From NCBI GenBank assembly GCA_036939355.1, contig JALLAP010000177.1, forward strand, positions 1 through 25,035: DNA of 25,035 nt. Reading direction: 5' to 3'. Positions 11,136 through 19,453 of this stretch are shown here, piece after piece. Each line of letters begins with the position of its first letter. The stretch's first letter is position 1. The stretch is from Thalassiosira profunda. Taxonomy: Eukaryota; Bacillariophyta; Thalassiosirophyceae; Thalassiosirales; Thalassiosiraceae. The position numbers and the translations under genes were made by a program. The notes below the pieces were generated by a model that worked only from the letters and a program-made list of their open reading frames with translations, did not search any database and had not been told where the DNA came from.

Positions 11136-12282
11136 ATGGATCTTCTCTCCAGCAGAGACGATGCAAATACTGATGAAAGTGACAGTGAAAGTTACGGCGT
11201 CGGGAATTCAGAGGAACCGGATGCAGTAACTCGGTCAGGACAAAAGGAGAAATTGCTGCGCAATCTGAAATCTCACAACGTGGAGCTGCGCCCCAGTGAC
11301 ATCCATGGCGTCGGGGTGTTTGCTCTTGCATCGATCTCGAAGGACACCAAAATGTTCCAATTCAACGGGGAGCCAAACCCTCGCAACATCAGCTTGACAC
11401 AGCGCGACATCAACAGTCTCCCGGAGCATGTGCAGCACAAATTGAAGAGTTTCATTCTCCCTGACAGCGATGGGCTGTATCCCGTCCCTGAGCATGGCCT
11501 ATCTTGTGCGCTGGGAGTGAGTTATTACCTCAATAACTCTGAGGATTCTGGCAAGACGCCGAATGTTGAGTTCGGTGGTAAGTGGGATGCATCTGGCTAC
11601 ACAGAAATCATTGCAACGAGGGGCATCAACAGGGATGAAGAGCTTGTTCTTCCGCCGTACAAGATGAACAGGAGCGTGCGCGATGCAAAGCGGCAAAAGA
11701 CGGCCCCAGACGAAGTGCAGAAGAGATCGAAGATCCAGTTGGCAAAGGAACGCCTCGTTGTTGCTAAGGAGAAGGCCGATTTGGCCAAGAAAATGGCTGA
11801 ACAGAATGAAGCAATGTATGTGGCAGCAAGGAAGGGCTTTGAAGTGGCCTCGGAAAACAGAGAGGCGGCCGAAGCCGAGCTTAAGAAAGCCAATATGGAC
11901 GTAAGGAGGGAAGGGTTCGAATTGATGCTGACGAACGGAGTTCTCCCGAAGGATCACGCTTATCGCCTATTGAAATCTATACTCATCATGTGGATGGAGA
12001 TAGAAAGCAAGATGTATGGCAACAGAGACATCCTATGTGAGTCTTTTCTTGCGAAGCGTCTGTCGCTTGTGTGAATAACGACACTCATCCGGCCTCTCTT
12101 TAGGTTGGAGCACCGGAAACAATGTACTGAGGAACCTTGTCAGCACAGTTCCTACATCGATCGCCAAGCTTGAGGGTTGCGGTGTTCCTGCTGATGTTGT
12201 TGAGACATATGGATGTCGCATCGTGAAGGGAATCAAAGCCTTCATCAAGGAGTGGAATCTGCAGCAATACATTGACGACTGA
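11136..12282 (+). CDS. SET-domain protein with coiled-coil C-terminus
   Basis: Predicted lysine methyltransferase of a small SET type; the substrate is unknown. Exon 1 (11136-12036) and exon 2 (12104-12282) join over a 67-nt GTGAG-TAG intron, phase 1 (DILCWSTGNN), giving 359 aa. SET landmarks in order: SDIHGVGVFAL (residues 54-64), YYLNNSEDSGKTPNVEF (130-146, position of the NHS-type motif, here NNS), and ATRGINRDEELVLPPY (160-175, position of GEELxxxY). The N-terminus is acidic. Residues about 195-265 are charged and Ala/Glu/Lys-rich, likely a coiled coil. No pre-SET or post-SET cysteines are seen. The change from NHS to NNS leaves activity uncertain. Its stop lies 36 bp from that of the convergent membrane-protein gene, and both genes sit between inverted-repeat arms. 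Confidence 0.82.
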
Positions 12283-12318
12283 AGCCCTTATTTCCACAAT
12301 AATGAAGTTGCATTCTCC

Positions 12319-13020
12319 TCAACCCCCGATGCCCTTGATATTTGCATTCAGCTCCACGAGCTCCCGTCGAATGTCCCTCAATATCTCATTCGTCTCCGCA
12401 TTGCCACCCCTTTCTCCCCGGTCCATTGCCATGGCCGGAGGGGCAACCGCAGGCGCCGTCGCCACGGTCTGCCCCTTGGCCCCCGCCCGTTTCATCGCCC
12501 ACACGAGCTGCTTGAATTTGTCTGCCTCCTTCAACCCCGCCAGCGTCAATTCGTGCCGCGGTCCGCCCTCCGTATTCCCCCCGCTCGACGCCGTGTCGAC
12601 GTTCACCACGCTCAGCACGTTCTCGACGCAGCAGCACGTCGCCCCCGCCGCCTCCGTCACATCGCAGTCCGTAATCTTGTCAAATGGCACCGTCTTGCTC
12701 ACTCTCCCGGCATCCTGGCATCCCATCCCGCAGCCCGTCTTGCGCCGCTCTTTGACGTACTTGATCCCGTCCCGCGTCACGGCCACGTGTTGCGAATGGA
12801 CGTCCCAGTCGATCTGCTGCTTGAAAAAGCAGGGCCAGCAAAAGAAGCTGCTGCAAACCAGGACGGGCGGGAAGAGAAGGGCGATGCACGCCACATCTTT
12901 GCGGAAGGCGGCGATGGTTTCATAATCAAAGTCGAAGACGGCCACGAGGCCCTCCTCGCGCTCGAAGAATTGGTCGGTCCAGCGGAAGGACCGGGCGAGC
13001 TTGGTCGCTTCGCCGTCCAT
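12319..13020 (-). CDS. Uncharacterised membrane protein, PH-like/protist-conserved type
   Basis: I read one exon of 233 aa. After a soluble N-terminus (MDGEATKLARSFRWTDQFF), one strong hydrophobic stretch (ACIALLFPPVLVCSSFFCWPCFF, about residues 44-66) could form a membrane hairpin. It is followed by a beta-rich segment with HVAVTRDGIKYV, KTVPFDKITDCDV and VNVDTASSGG, then LKEADKFKQLVWAMKR and a short C-terminal helix. The layout of a membrane anchor plus a small PH-like sheet, and the KITDCD and VDTASSGG text, resemble an unnamed family I believe occurs in several protist groups; that is memory, not a search. The ATG at 13020 is preferred because TTGCAA overlaps it. The frame stays open to 13101 with an alternative ATG at 13098, which would add 26 residues. 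Confidence 0.75.
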   Translation of the reverse strand: MDGEATKLARSFRWTDQFFEREEGLVAVFDFDYETIAAFRKDVACIALLFPPVLVCSSFFCWPCFFKQQIDWDVHSQHVAVTRDGIKYVKERRKTGCGMGCQDAGRVSKTVPFDKITDCDVTEAAGATCCCVENVLSVVNVDTASSGGNTEGGPRHELTLAGLKEADKFKQLVWAMKRAGAKGQTVATAPAVAPPAMAMDRGERGGNAETNEILRDIRRELVELNANIKGIGG

Positions 13021-13138
13021 TGCAAAATATAGTATCGTTTGGAAGTGGAAGAGTGATTGGAGCCTGGGCCGTGCAGCGGTAGTTGTGGAGCTGCCCATCA
13101 ATTTGGATGCTGCTCGTTCGTCCTACCCTGTCCCGTAC

Positions 13139-13369
13139 GCGGGCGTAATTCCGGGCGAGATTCGCCCCTGTATTTCAGAGTTGCGTGGCTCCTTATTGCC
13201 ACGTATTGATGGCTCAGCTCCGCCACTCCTCTGAACGCCGCGCCCACTGGCAATATGAGTACCAATCTGTTTGCAAATCCGGCTCGGTATGCTCACAAAG
13301 CGTGTCTGTCGTCACTGTTCCGCAAGGCCTCCTGCCGCCCGCCGAGGTCGATGGCTTTGCAGGAGAGGG
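13139..13369 (-). repeat. Right arm of about 230-bp inverted repeat pair
   Basis: This is the reverse-complement partner of 10872-11099. Clear blocks are the 39-bp core at 13155-13193 (identical), GATGGCTC at about 13208-13215, 13276-13303, 13327-13345 (19/19) and 13360-13369. It lies in the divergent region between the membrane-protein gene (start 13020) and the LRR-like gene (start 13673). Relative to the enclosed gene the core has the same orientation as the left copy, 135 bp before the preferred start codon. The right arm holds extra sequence between blocks (for example about 13304-13320), so the arms are diverged, not freshly copied. Confidence 0.9.
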
Positions 13370-13672
13370 CGGCCGGGGAGGCTCCTTCAGGCTCCTTCTT
13401 CTCCGGGTGCGGGGGCGGGCGGCTCTTTTTTGGCGGGAACATCCATCACACCCCGCGCGGATGGAGGCCGCACAAAAATCCAAGCAAATCCTGACAAACA
13501 GCAGCCGCCCCCACAAACCCGCGCCTATCGCGCGCAGGCTCGGAGCCGGCGGTCAAGGCGCCCTCATTTGTGACGAAGAGCCGGAAGCTGGAAGATCGAG
13601 CGGGCGTTTATCGTTGTCTTTAATACGCCTACGTCTCCGCCCGCACACACAACACATCTACCATCTCATTCC
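13370..13672. promoter_or_regulatory. 5' region of the LRR-like gene
   Basis: About 300 bp of GC-rich sequence outside the right inverted-repeat arm. Frames running through it on both strands are Arg/Pro/Ser-rich and show no domain, so I treat them as non-coding. A CATCTCATTCC pyrimidine patch directly precedes the ATG at 13673 and could be a transcription-start element. I see no TTGCAA close to this start. Confidence 0.3.
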
Positions 13673-15151
13673 ATGACGTCCCACTGCCAGTCCATCAAAA
13701 CGGTGTGGGCGACGATCGAGCCGTTCTCGGACGTTTTGTCGACGGTGGCGGTGGCGCAGACGTGTCGGGGATTGCACGATGAAATCATTGACGCTGATAC
13801 GCAGAGGATTAAGGTCTCTCACCTCGCCGTTTCGCCTCCTATCTTCGGCGATGATTCCGAAGATAATAAGCCCTGGCGCCGGATTCCGAACTACATCCCG
13901 CATCTTCTAAACAGCATCCACTGGCCATCATTGCGGGCGATTCGTTTAGAGTGAGTTCGTGGCTACTTTTTTGCTGTTGCGGCGCCATTCCTCATCTCCG
14001 TGACCTACCACTCCTGCAGCTTTCGTATTGAAATCTTGCCACGGGACGCAGACGGCAACACTATCGCCGATGCCACCGCTTCGTGCTTTCCTATATTCGT
14101 TTCACAACTCGCGTACGCGAAGAATCTGGAAACGTTGACATTGAAGTTGGGTGGTGCATTGCATGGCGATGACGATGGCAATCCGGAGAGCATGCAGCCC
14201 CTCTTGGAGCTCTTTGGGCGGAATCTTTCCCGATGCACCAAGTTGAAAGATGTTGACATCACAGTATCTGAGCATTATTGTCCTCGCGCAATGAGGGGAC
14301 TGCTTCGGGGACTGACTCCTGTGGTGGTAAAGCAGAGGGAAGTGCTCAGCCGAGTACAGTTGAATGTGACATCTCCCGGCAAGCTGGGTGTGGGAGGTGT
14401 CCTACTGGAGACGAGAGGAACTCTTCATTATGCCGCAAAAGAATTCTTCCGAAATGCAATATCCTGCCCCGATCTGCGGGTGTTGGAAATATACGTCCCA
14501 AGATGCTTAACCCTGACCAGCGCCTTGTTTTGTTCTGCGGGGTCATTGGTGTCAAGTTGCTCCAAGAGGCAGAAAACGCAGGGAGTGTCGAGTAGATTGT
14601 ATCGTTTATGTCTACACACTTATGGCATGCACGGCCGGGGAGATCCAATAGCGGAAGAGAGAATGGTAGACGCGAGAATGCTCCTAGAGCTCTTCTCATG
14701 TTGCACCGAGCTCGAAGACTTGACACTGGGCCTTCATCGAGAAGTCTGGCGAGCTCATTCTGATGCAGTTGCAAATATACTCCGTGGCAACAAGCAAAAG
14801 TTGTCGGCTGTTTCGTTTGGCTTCGGCGACCACAGAGATGGCGACGGGAAAATGCTGGAGCTGCTAAGGGGTTGCGCGATTGGAAACGAATGCAAGATGG
14901 GTGATATCTTGATAGACGATTTGAACTTCGTTGATGGCCAGAGACTGTTCAATCTGCTGCAGGATATGAGGGGTGTTGGATTTACCGTGAATGATTTCAT
15001 TGCAGTGCACAATTCGCTTGACAGTGACGATGAAGTGGGTCATAACACCGAGGAAGAGGACATTCCAGAGAGAGTCCAAATTGGACGGATATGGATACAT
15101 CATGATGAGAATTACGATCGTCGCGAGAGGGACCTTGGGCCGTGGTACTGA
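13673..15151 (+). CDS. F-box/LRR-like protein
   Basis: Exon 1 (13673-13950) and exon 2 (14020-15151) join over a 69-nt GTGAG-CAG intron, phase 2 (AIRLDFRIEI), giving 469 aa. The N-terminus (VWATIEPFSDVLSTVAVAQTCRG) resembles a degenerate F-box-like helix pair. The body contains repeated leucine-rich segments such as LETLTLKLGG, CTKLKDVDI, CPDLRVLEIYV and CTELEDLTLGL, spaced irregularly as in ribonuclease-inhibitor-like solenoids. The C-terminus is acidic then His/Arg/Asp-rich. A protein-interaction role, possibly substrate choice for ubiquitin ligases, is the usual guess for this architecture but is not shown here. The stop lies 17 bp from the stop of the convergent gene. Confidence 0.8.
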
Positions 15152-15168
15152 AATTTCCATTAGAGTTG

Positions 15169-15956
15169 TTAAAAGAGATAAAGCGTGTCCACCAGCAGCG
15201 CCAACGTGCTCGCGTGCGTTGGTGCTCCCGTCGCGACGGGCGAAGGCGCGCTCTGCGGCACGCCATCGCGATGCACGGGCCAGTTGGACGACGGCGGCTC
15301 CTCTTGTACCTCGCCCTTATTCAATTGGGATGTCACCCTCTCGCCCTCGGTTTCCCATTTGGAAATGTCACAACTGCAATTCAGAAGCACCCTCATCTTC
15401 TCCTGCCGTTCTTTTCGCCTCTGCGTCTCCATTTCCCTCTCCCTCTCACATTCGACCGCCTCTTCTTCCCACTGCTTTGCTCGTGCTGCTCGTTTCTCCT
15501 GGGCGTACTCGCGCTTGAACGACTTTATCTCTTCTCTTGTGTAGAATAGCGTGTTTGTATCGAATGTCTCACTTGACGGAGGGGCGTGCACGGAGATGGC
15601 CAGGGAGTTGGGAGAGAAGTGCACCGACCGCCGGCGATTGGGCCGGGCGGCCACGCCGTCGCGGGCGCCTCCGCTCAGGATGCCTGGAGGTTTGTCTCGG
15701 GCCGTGGAGTAGAGCCCGCCGCCCCACATGGGCCCGTAGAGGTTGTTGGGAACCAAGACGTCCATCGAGTCCGCATCCGGACGAGGCGACATTTGCAAAT
15801 ACCGCGGTGCTCTAGGCTCCTCTTCAACCGAGGTGAATGATGAGGGCGTGCGCACCTGTCGATAACCGCCATCCAGCCCTCAGCGCTGGCGACAGTTGTT
15901 TCATTCACTAGGCCCATTGTGCGAGTTGTGTGATGCGACAATGAGGGAGAGGTCAT
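15169..15956 (-). CDS. Coiled-coil protein with diatom-type RRSVHFSP...LFYTREEIKSFK motif
   Basis: The main exon (15855-15169) encodes a basic RRRSVHFSPNSLAISVHAPP stretch, then LFYTREEIKSFKREY and a long charged helix (about 60 residues, likely coiled coil), ending in LVDTLYLF. The RxVxFxP ... (L/W)(F/W)YTxxEIxxFK pattern recurs, to my knowledge, in diatom proteins of unknown function. The exon has no ATG at its start; GTG at 15855 directly follows a CAG acceptor. A 53-nt intron (15856-15908, donor GTGAAT, weak) would link it in phase 0 to a short exon from ATG 15956, giving 244 aa. An internal start (Met of QMSPRPDAD) is the alternative. Confidence 0.62.
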
Positions 15957-16064
15957 CGTATCACTACGACTTTTTGAGACGTTGCAGCAGGACAAAACGA
16001 TTCACGAGATCTTTGATCAAAAGCGTTCTGCACGCCTCCGCACCACCGCGTTGGCCATAAATCC

Positions 16065-16098
16065 TCTTCGTCGCATCCCATCCAACTAAATTGCAACC
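16065..16098 (+). promoter_or_regulatory. Upstream module of small acidic gene A
   Basis: The 12-mer TCTTCGTCGCAT (16065-16076) and TTGCAACC directly before the ATG (16091-16098) are both repeated upstream of paralogue B (24143-24154 and 24203-24210). The shared order suggests a common core promoter or leader. Confidence 0.5.
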
Positions 16099-16569
16099 AT
16101 GGCCTCGTCCACCTGCTTCGGCGCGACCGCCCCGCCCGCCCTCGACGTCGCGCGGCGGGTCTCTGACACTGACGCCTCGTCCGCGTCGGCCGCCGACCTC
16201 GACGCCTTCGACTTCCTCCTCGACGACGGCTGCGACGCCGCGATGGACGTCGATCCCTTCGGCGCCGACGGCAACCCCGACGGCGGGGCGGCCCTCGACG
16301 AATCGTGGGACGAACGGTTCGCGGCCGAGGCGCCGTGCTTTCGGATCACGGTCAATTCCCCCCGCCGCCAGACGAGCGACGCCTCCCTCCTGTCCTTGGA
16401 CGCCGCGGCTTCAATGAACCCAACGCTCGCGCCGGCCAGCTACACCGAGGCATTGCGCAGCCTCGCCGCGTCGATGCGGCGGACGGAGGCGTCGCGCCGT
16501 CAGGTCATGCTCCAGAGAGAATGGCTGAAGCGGCAGCGGAATCCACAGATGCAATCTCCATCGCGGTAG
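16099..16569 (+). CDS. Small acidic protein with SMRRTEASR helix (paralogue A)
   Basis: Single-exon gene of 156 aa. The N-terminal half is Asp/Ala-rich and probably disordered (LDAFDFLLDDGCDAAMD). The C-terminal helix (residues 122-140) reads LAASMRRTEASRRQVMLQR, matching paralogue B at 17 of 19 positions. I associate this (S)M(K/R)R(S/T)ExSR helix with small diatom proteins of unknown function; an acidic region plus a basic amphipathic helix would suit a nuclear or regulatory partner protein, but that is inference. The start is well supported: ATGG context and TTGCAACC immediately before it. No membrane segment or signal peptide is seen. Confidence 0.78.
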   Translation: MASSTCFGATAPPALDVARRVSDTDASSASAADLDAFDFLLDDGCDAAMDVDPFGADGNPDGGAALDESWDERFAAEAPCFRITVNSPRRQTSDASLLSLDAAASMNPTLAPASYTEALRSLAASMRRTEASRRQVMLQREWLKRQRNPQMQSPSR

Positions 16570-16821
16570 GGCCAGCCGAACGGTGTGCGCAGCCGCAGGA
16601 ACCGTGCGATTGCCGGGCAAACATAGATGCGATATTGATGGGCCAACGAGAGACCATGTGCTTGTACACATTGCATTAAAAAGGAAAGATTCTTCCAAAC
16701 AATAACTCATCCTCTATCTTACAAAGACAAACAGTCAACATCGTACAGGTATCCTATCTATTCCTCGAACTATCCTCTCTAAGATGCTTCGTACTACTCG
16801 CGTGGCGAAACGGGCTCGGCA

Positions 16822-17655
16822 TTAAAACGTGGGAAAGGACGTCAAGGCGGGCGAGGGAGCCTGTGTTGCATCGAATGCATCGACAGCGAAAAGTTGAGCA
16901 AGACGAAATCACAGGCAGAGTAAGTAATGTACACAATATGTGAGCACTCACCCCCGTCTCGGCGCAGTAGCAGCAGTTTTCGTTCGCCGCGCCCATGTCG
17001 CCCACGTACATGTCTCCGTAGGTGGGACATCCGGGCGTGTCCATCATCTCGAACCACGTGCAGTCGTCGCCGTGCGAGTCCCTCCAGTTCGGGGTGTTGC
17101 CCTCGCAGGGCGACGTCGGCTTGGCCGTGGGGACCACGGGCTCGGTAGGGAAGGGAGTGTGCGGAGGGTATGTGGGAGATGGCGTGGATGGCGCGCGAGT
17201 TATCGTGGGAGGATACGTGGGATAAGGCGACGGCTGCGGCGTTACCACCGGTGACTGCACATACATATGAAGCGAAACATAAGCGCGATGATTGAGATAA
17301 GCAAAAGTGCGCAAGATATGAGCAAAGTCTTCGAAACCGAACGTACCCCCGTTCCGGCGCAGTAGCAGCAGTTGTCGTCCGCCACGCCCCTGGCTCCCCT
17401 GTATAAGTTGCCATGCCGAGGGCATCCGGGCAAGTCCATCATCTCGTACCACTCGCATCCATCGCCGTCCACGTCCTCCCAGTCGGGTGTGTTGCCTTCG
17501 CACGGTGAGGTAGGCTTGGCCGTGGGAACCGCAGGCGCTGTCGGGTAGTAGGTCAATCCATGGGACAGCATCCTCTCATCTGTCTCCTCGGCTAGCGTGA
17601 CGGTGCTTGAACCGAGAAGTGCGGCGGTGAGTACCTTGATCGAAGAGAGCTTCAT
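16822..17655 (-). CDS. Secreted protein with two exon-encoded Cys modules ending CCYC
   Basis: Predicted secreted or wall-associated protein of 216 aa. Exons 17655-17347, 17254-16952 and 16860-16822 join over introns of 92 and 91 nt, all phase 0. A signal peptide (MKLSSIKVLTAALLGSSTVTLA) starts it. Exons 1 and 2 each carry one module: PTAKPTSPCEGNTPxW, GDxCxWxEMMD, PGCP and NCCYCAxTG, six cysteines each, with conserved acidic residues. Exon 2 opens with a Pro/Thr/Ser-rich spacer (PSPYPTYPPTITRAPSTPSP), likely extended and O-glycosylated. The last exon is only 12 codons (APSPALTSFPTF). Both modules end exactly at an intron of the same phase, a sign of exon duplication. Such modules recur in diatom secreted proteins to my knowledge; a ligand is not known. 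Confidence 0.82.
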
Positions 17656-18118
17656 GTTGTGTTGTGTGTTGGAGAGATGTCCGGCGGAGAGAGAGAGAGC
17701 GGTGTGCTTGTGCGTTGTTTCCTGTTTGGAGGATTTTATGACAATCAAAGTCTGCCGAATGAAACGGCAAGAGCAAGAGAAGCAGGCAACGGGAACTGAC
17801 CAAGACCTCGATATCGCAATCAGGTCGTCCATCCAGACTTACCGCACCAACAAGACCAGCAGCACTATCGACTTTGAAATTGATCTGTGTTTGGAGGAGT
17901 CTGGTCGTGGTCTTACGTATGAGTAGTACTTGTAGATAGGCTCCTTCTCCTCCTCGCTCCTCCTCCCTCCGACGCAGTAGGTACCTATCCTTTATCCTTG
18001 CAATTTGTTGCAACGCGCAACGTTTGGGCTGCTTAGATATCTGACATACTTGCAGCGCTCACACCTTACGAGTTTATGCATGTACAACCTAATTTTTCAT
18101 CGCGTGCATATCTCGTGT
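17656..18118. promoter_or_regulatory. 5' region of secreted-protein gene
   Basis: These 463 bp lie between two genes on the same (minus) strand. They must hold the promoter of the secreted-protein gene and the 3' end of the coiled-coil gene. I see a short GAGAGAGAG run near 17690-17700 and CTCC-rich sequence near 17940-17970. Frames on both strands look like chance. Confidence 0.3.
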
Positions 18119-18667
18119 TCAGCGTTTCTTGACCGGAATCAAACTGCCCCGCAATTCCAGCCCCCTGCCCACCGCGTCCTCGAAGCTCGAGGGAAACACC
18201 ACCCCGCCCGCCTCGAGGATGATTGATCGAGAGCTCCGCTGCACTTCTTGCATCAGCTCGAGCCGCCGAGCGGAGAGCCGGCTGCTCGCGCTATCGTCCA
18301 GCAGCGACGTCCACGACGTCGACAGGCTCGTCTCGGCGCCCGACGGGCACTCGTCGTGATCTTGATCGGCCGTGGACAAGCTCCGTCGATAGGGCGTGTA
18401 CTGCAGGCTGCGCTCGTCCTGCGCGGCCTTGGCTTTGGCCAATTCGAGCGACATCTCGACGATCTTCTCCTCGAGGGCGGCAATGCGATCGTCCTTGTCG
18501 GAAACCTGCTCTTGGAGGGCGGTGATGATGTCCTCGCACTGGATCAAACACTCGACGGCCTCGCGGTAGTCGACGCCCGCTGTGCATCGCTCGTCATCGT
18601 CGGCGCCGGTGTCCGGCCCGGGCGGGCGATTGCGGTTGGATTGGGAGCTATTCATATCGTCGATCAT
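18119..18667 (-). CDS. Coiled-coil protein of unknown function
   Basis: Single exon, 182 aa. Residues about 36-87 form a strong predicted coiled coil (ALQEQVSDKDDRIAALEEKI and following heptads). The flanks are Ser/Asp-rich and likely disordered, and the C-terminus (IILEAGGVVFPSSFEDAVGR) may be a short folded segment. I do not recognise a family. The ATG at 18667 has TTGCAA 14 bp upstream (18681-18686); a second in-frame ATG lies four codons later. No signal peptide or membrane segment. A real gene is favoured by a continuous frame with coherent helix text, in contrast to the Arg/Pro-rich opposite-strand frames. Confidence 0.65.
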   Translation of the reverse strand: MIDDMNSSQSNRNRPPGPDTGADDDERCTAGVDYREAVECLIQCEDIITALQEQVSDKDDRIAALEEKIVEMSLELAKAKAAQDERSLQYTPYRRSLSTADQDHDECPSGAETSLSTSWTSLLDDSASSRLSARRLELMQEVQRSSRSIILEAGGVVFPSSFEDAVGRGLELRGSLIPVKKR

Positions 18668-18891
18668 GGCCTTTGCTTATTTGCAATTCTCGCGCAGTTC
18701 ATCGGCAAGGACGCGCCGGCGTTTTGCAAAACCGCAGCGTTTTGCAAAGCGAGGCGGCCGCCTCAGGTCCCCGATTCACGGTCGGTTTGAGACATCGGCA
18801 ACGCCGCCGCGCGCGCGAGAGCTCTCCGTTTGCTTCTCCTCTTCGCCTGCCTCGCACCCGGCCGGCCCGCGGCCGGCCCGCTTCTCACCTT

Positions 18892-18987
18892 TCACGGAAA
18901 ATAATCCATCGGCACTGGTGTCAGTATCATCAATTTCTGCGCAAAATCCACCGCGAACCCGGATTCGCGAGCAATTATTTCCGTGGT
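18892..18987. repeat. Small inverted-repeat unit, MITE-like
   Basis: CACGGAAAATAAT near the left end is mirrored by ATTATTTCCGTG at the right end (one-base length difference), enclosing about 95 bp. Inside, CGCGAA and TTCGCG flank CCCGGA as a second small stem. Part of it, GATT(C/G)GCGAGCAATTATT, recurs in the same orientation at 23948-23965. Confidence 0.5.
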
Positions 18988-19335
18988 TTCAGACCGTCTG
19001 GCCGCCCGCATTTCGGTCGATGAGACAAACTTGTGACTTGTGACTTTCTTTTTCTTGAGATTTTTTGCGATCGCCCAGCGGGCGCCCCGAAATTTGGCAA
19101 AAAGCGGGCGCAAAAAAGCAAATTTGCGAGCGGCCAGCTCTTTCATTTTGGCGTAGGAATTCATATCATGGATGGCGCGGTCAATTTATTCGAAGCTCAG
19201 ATCAGCCGAATCCAAAGCTGACACCCGAGAAGATCGCAGCAGGCGAGGACTCCAGGAACTGACATCCAAGCCTTGACATCTTGCTGGATGAGAAGCCTTC
19301 CATCTCTGGAGAGAAGCAGCCCCATCATCAGGCGA

Positions 19336-19368
19336 TTTGGCCTTGCTTTGGCCTTGCTTTGGCCTTGC
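19336..19368 (+). repeat. Perfect tandem repeat, 3 x 11 bp
   Basis: Unit TTTGGCCTTGC occurs three times without mismatch. It lies about 90 bp before the preferred start of the 399-aa gene. Confidence 0.95.
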
Positions 19369-19453
19369 TTTTTGCCTTTTGTGGCGAGATCTTGGCAGAT
19401 ACTCCCACAATTTCCTGCGACAACGCCGCCAACTCTCGGATCGACGGCCGACG

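Larger units (their letters stand above)
18668..19453. other. Repeat-bearing divergent intergenic region
   Basis: This 786-bp gap separates the coiled-coil gene (-) from the 399-aa gene (+). It contains two copies of a 12-mer, GCGTTTTGCAAA (18719-18730, 18737-18748), a small hairpin-like repeat (18892-18987), an ACTTGTGACTTG element (19029-19040) and a perfect triple tandem 11-mer (19336-19368). The minus-strand frame 19164-18892 looks like a translated repeat, not a gene. Promoters of both flanking genes should be here. Confidence 0.5.

Noticed and set aside
13185..13676. Plus-strand frame of 163 codons before the LRR-like gene
   Set aside because: It crosses the inverted-repeat arm, has low-complexity Arg/Ser/Pro text, and ends within the real start region.
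18892..19164. Minus-strand frame of 90 codons (ends VPMDYFP)
   Set aside because: It spans the hairpin-like repeat and a dispersed element; no conserved protein features.
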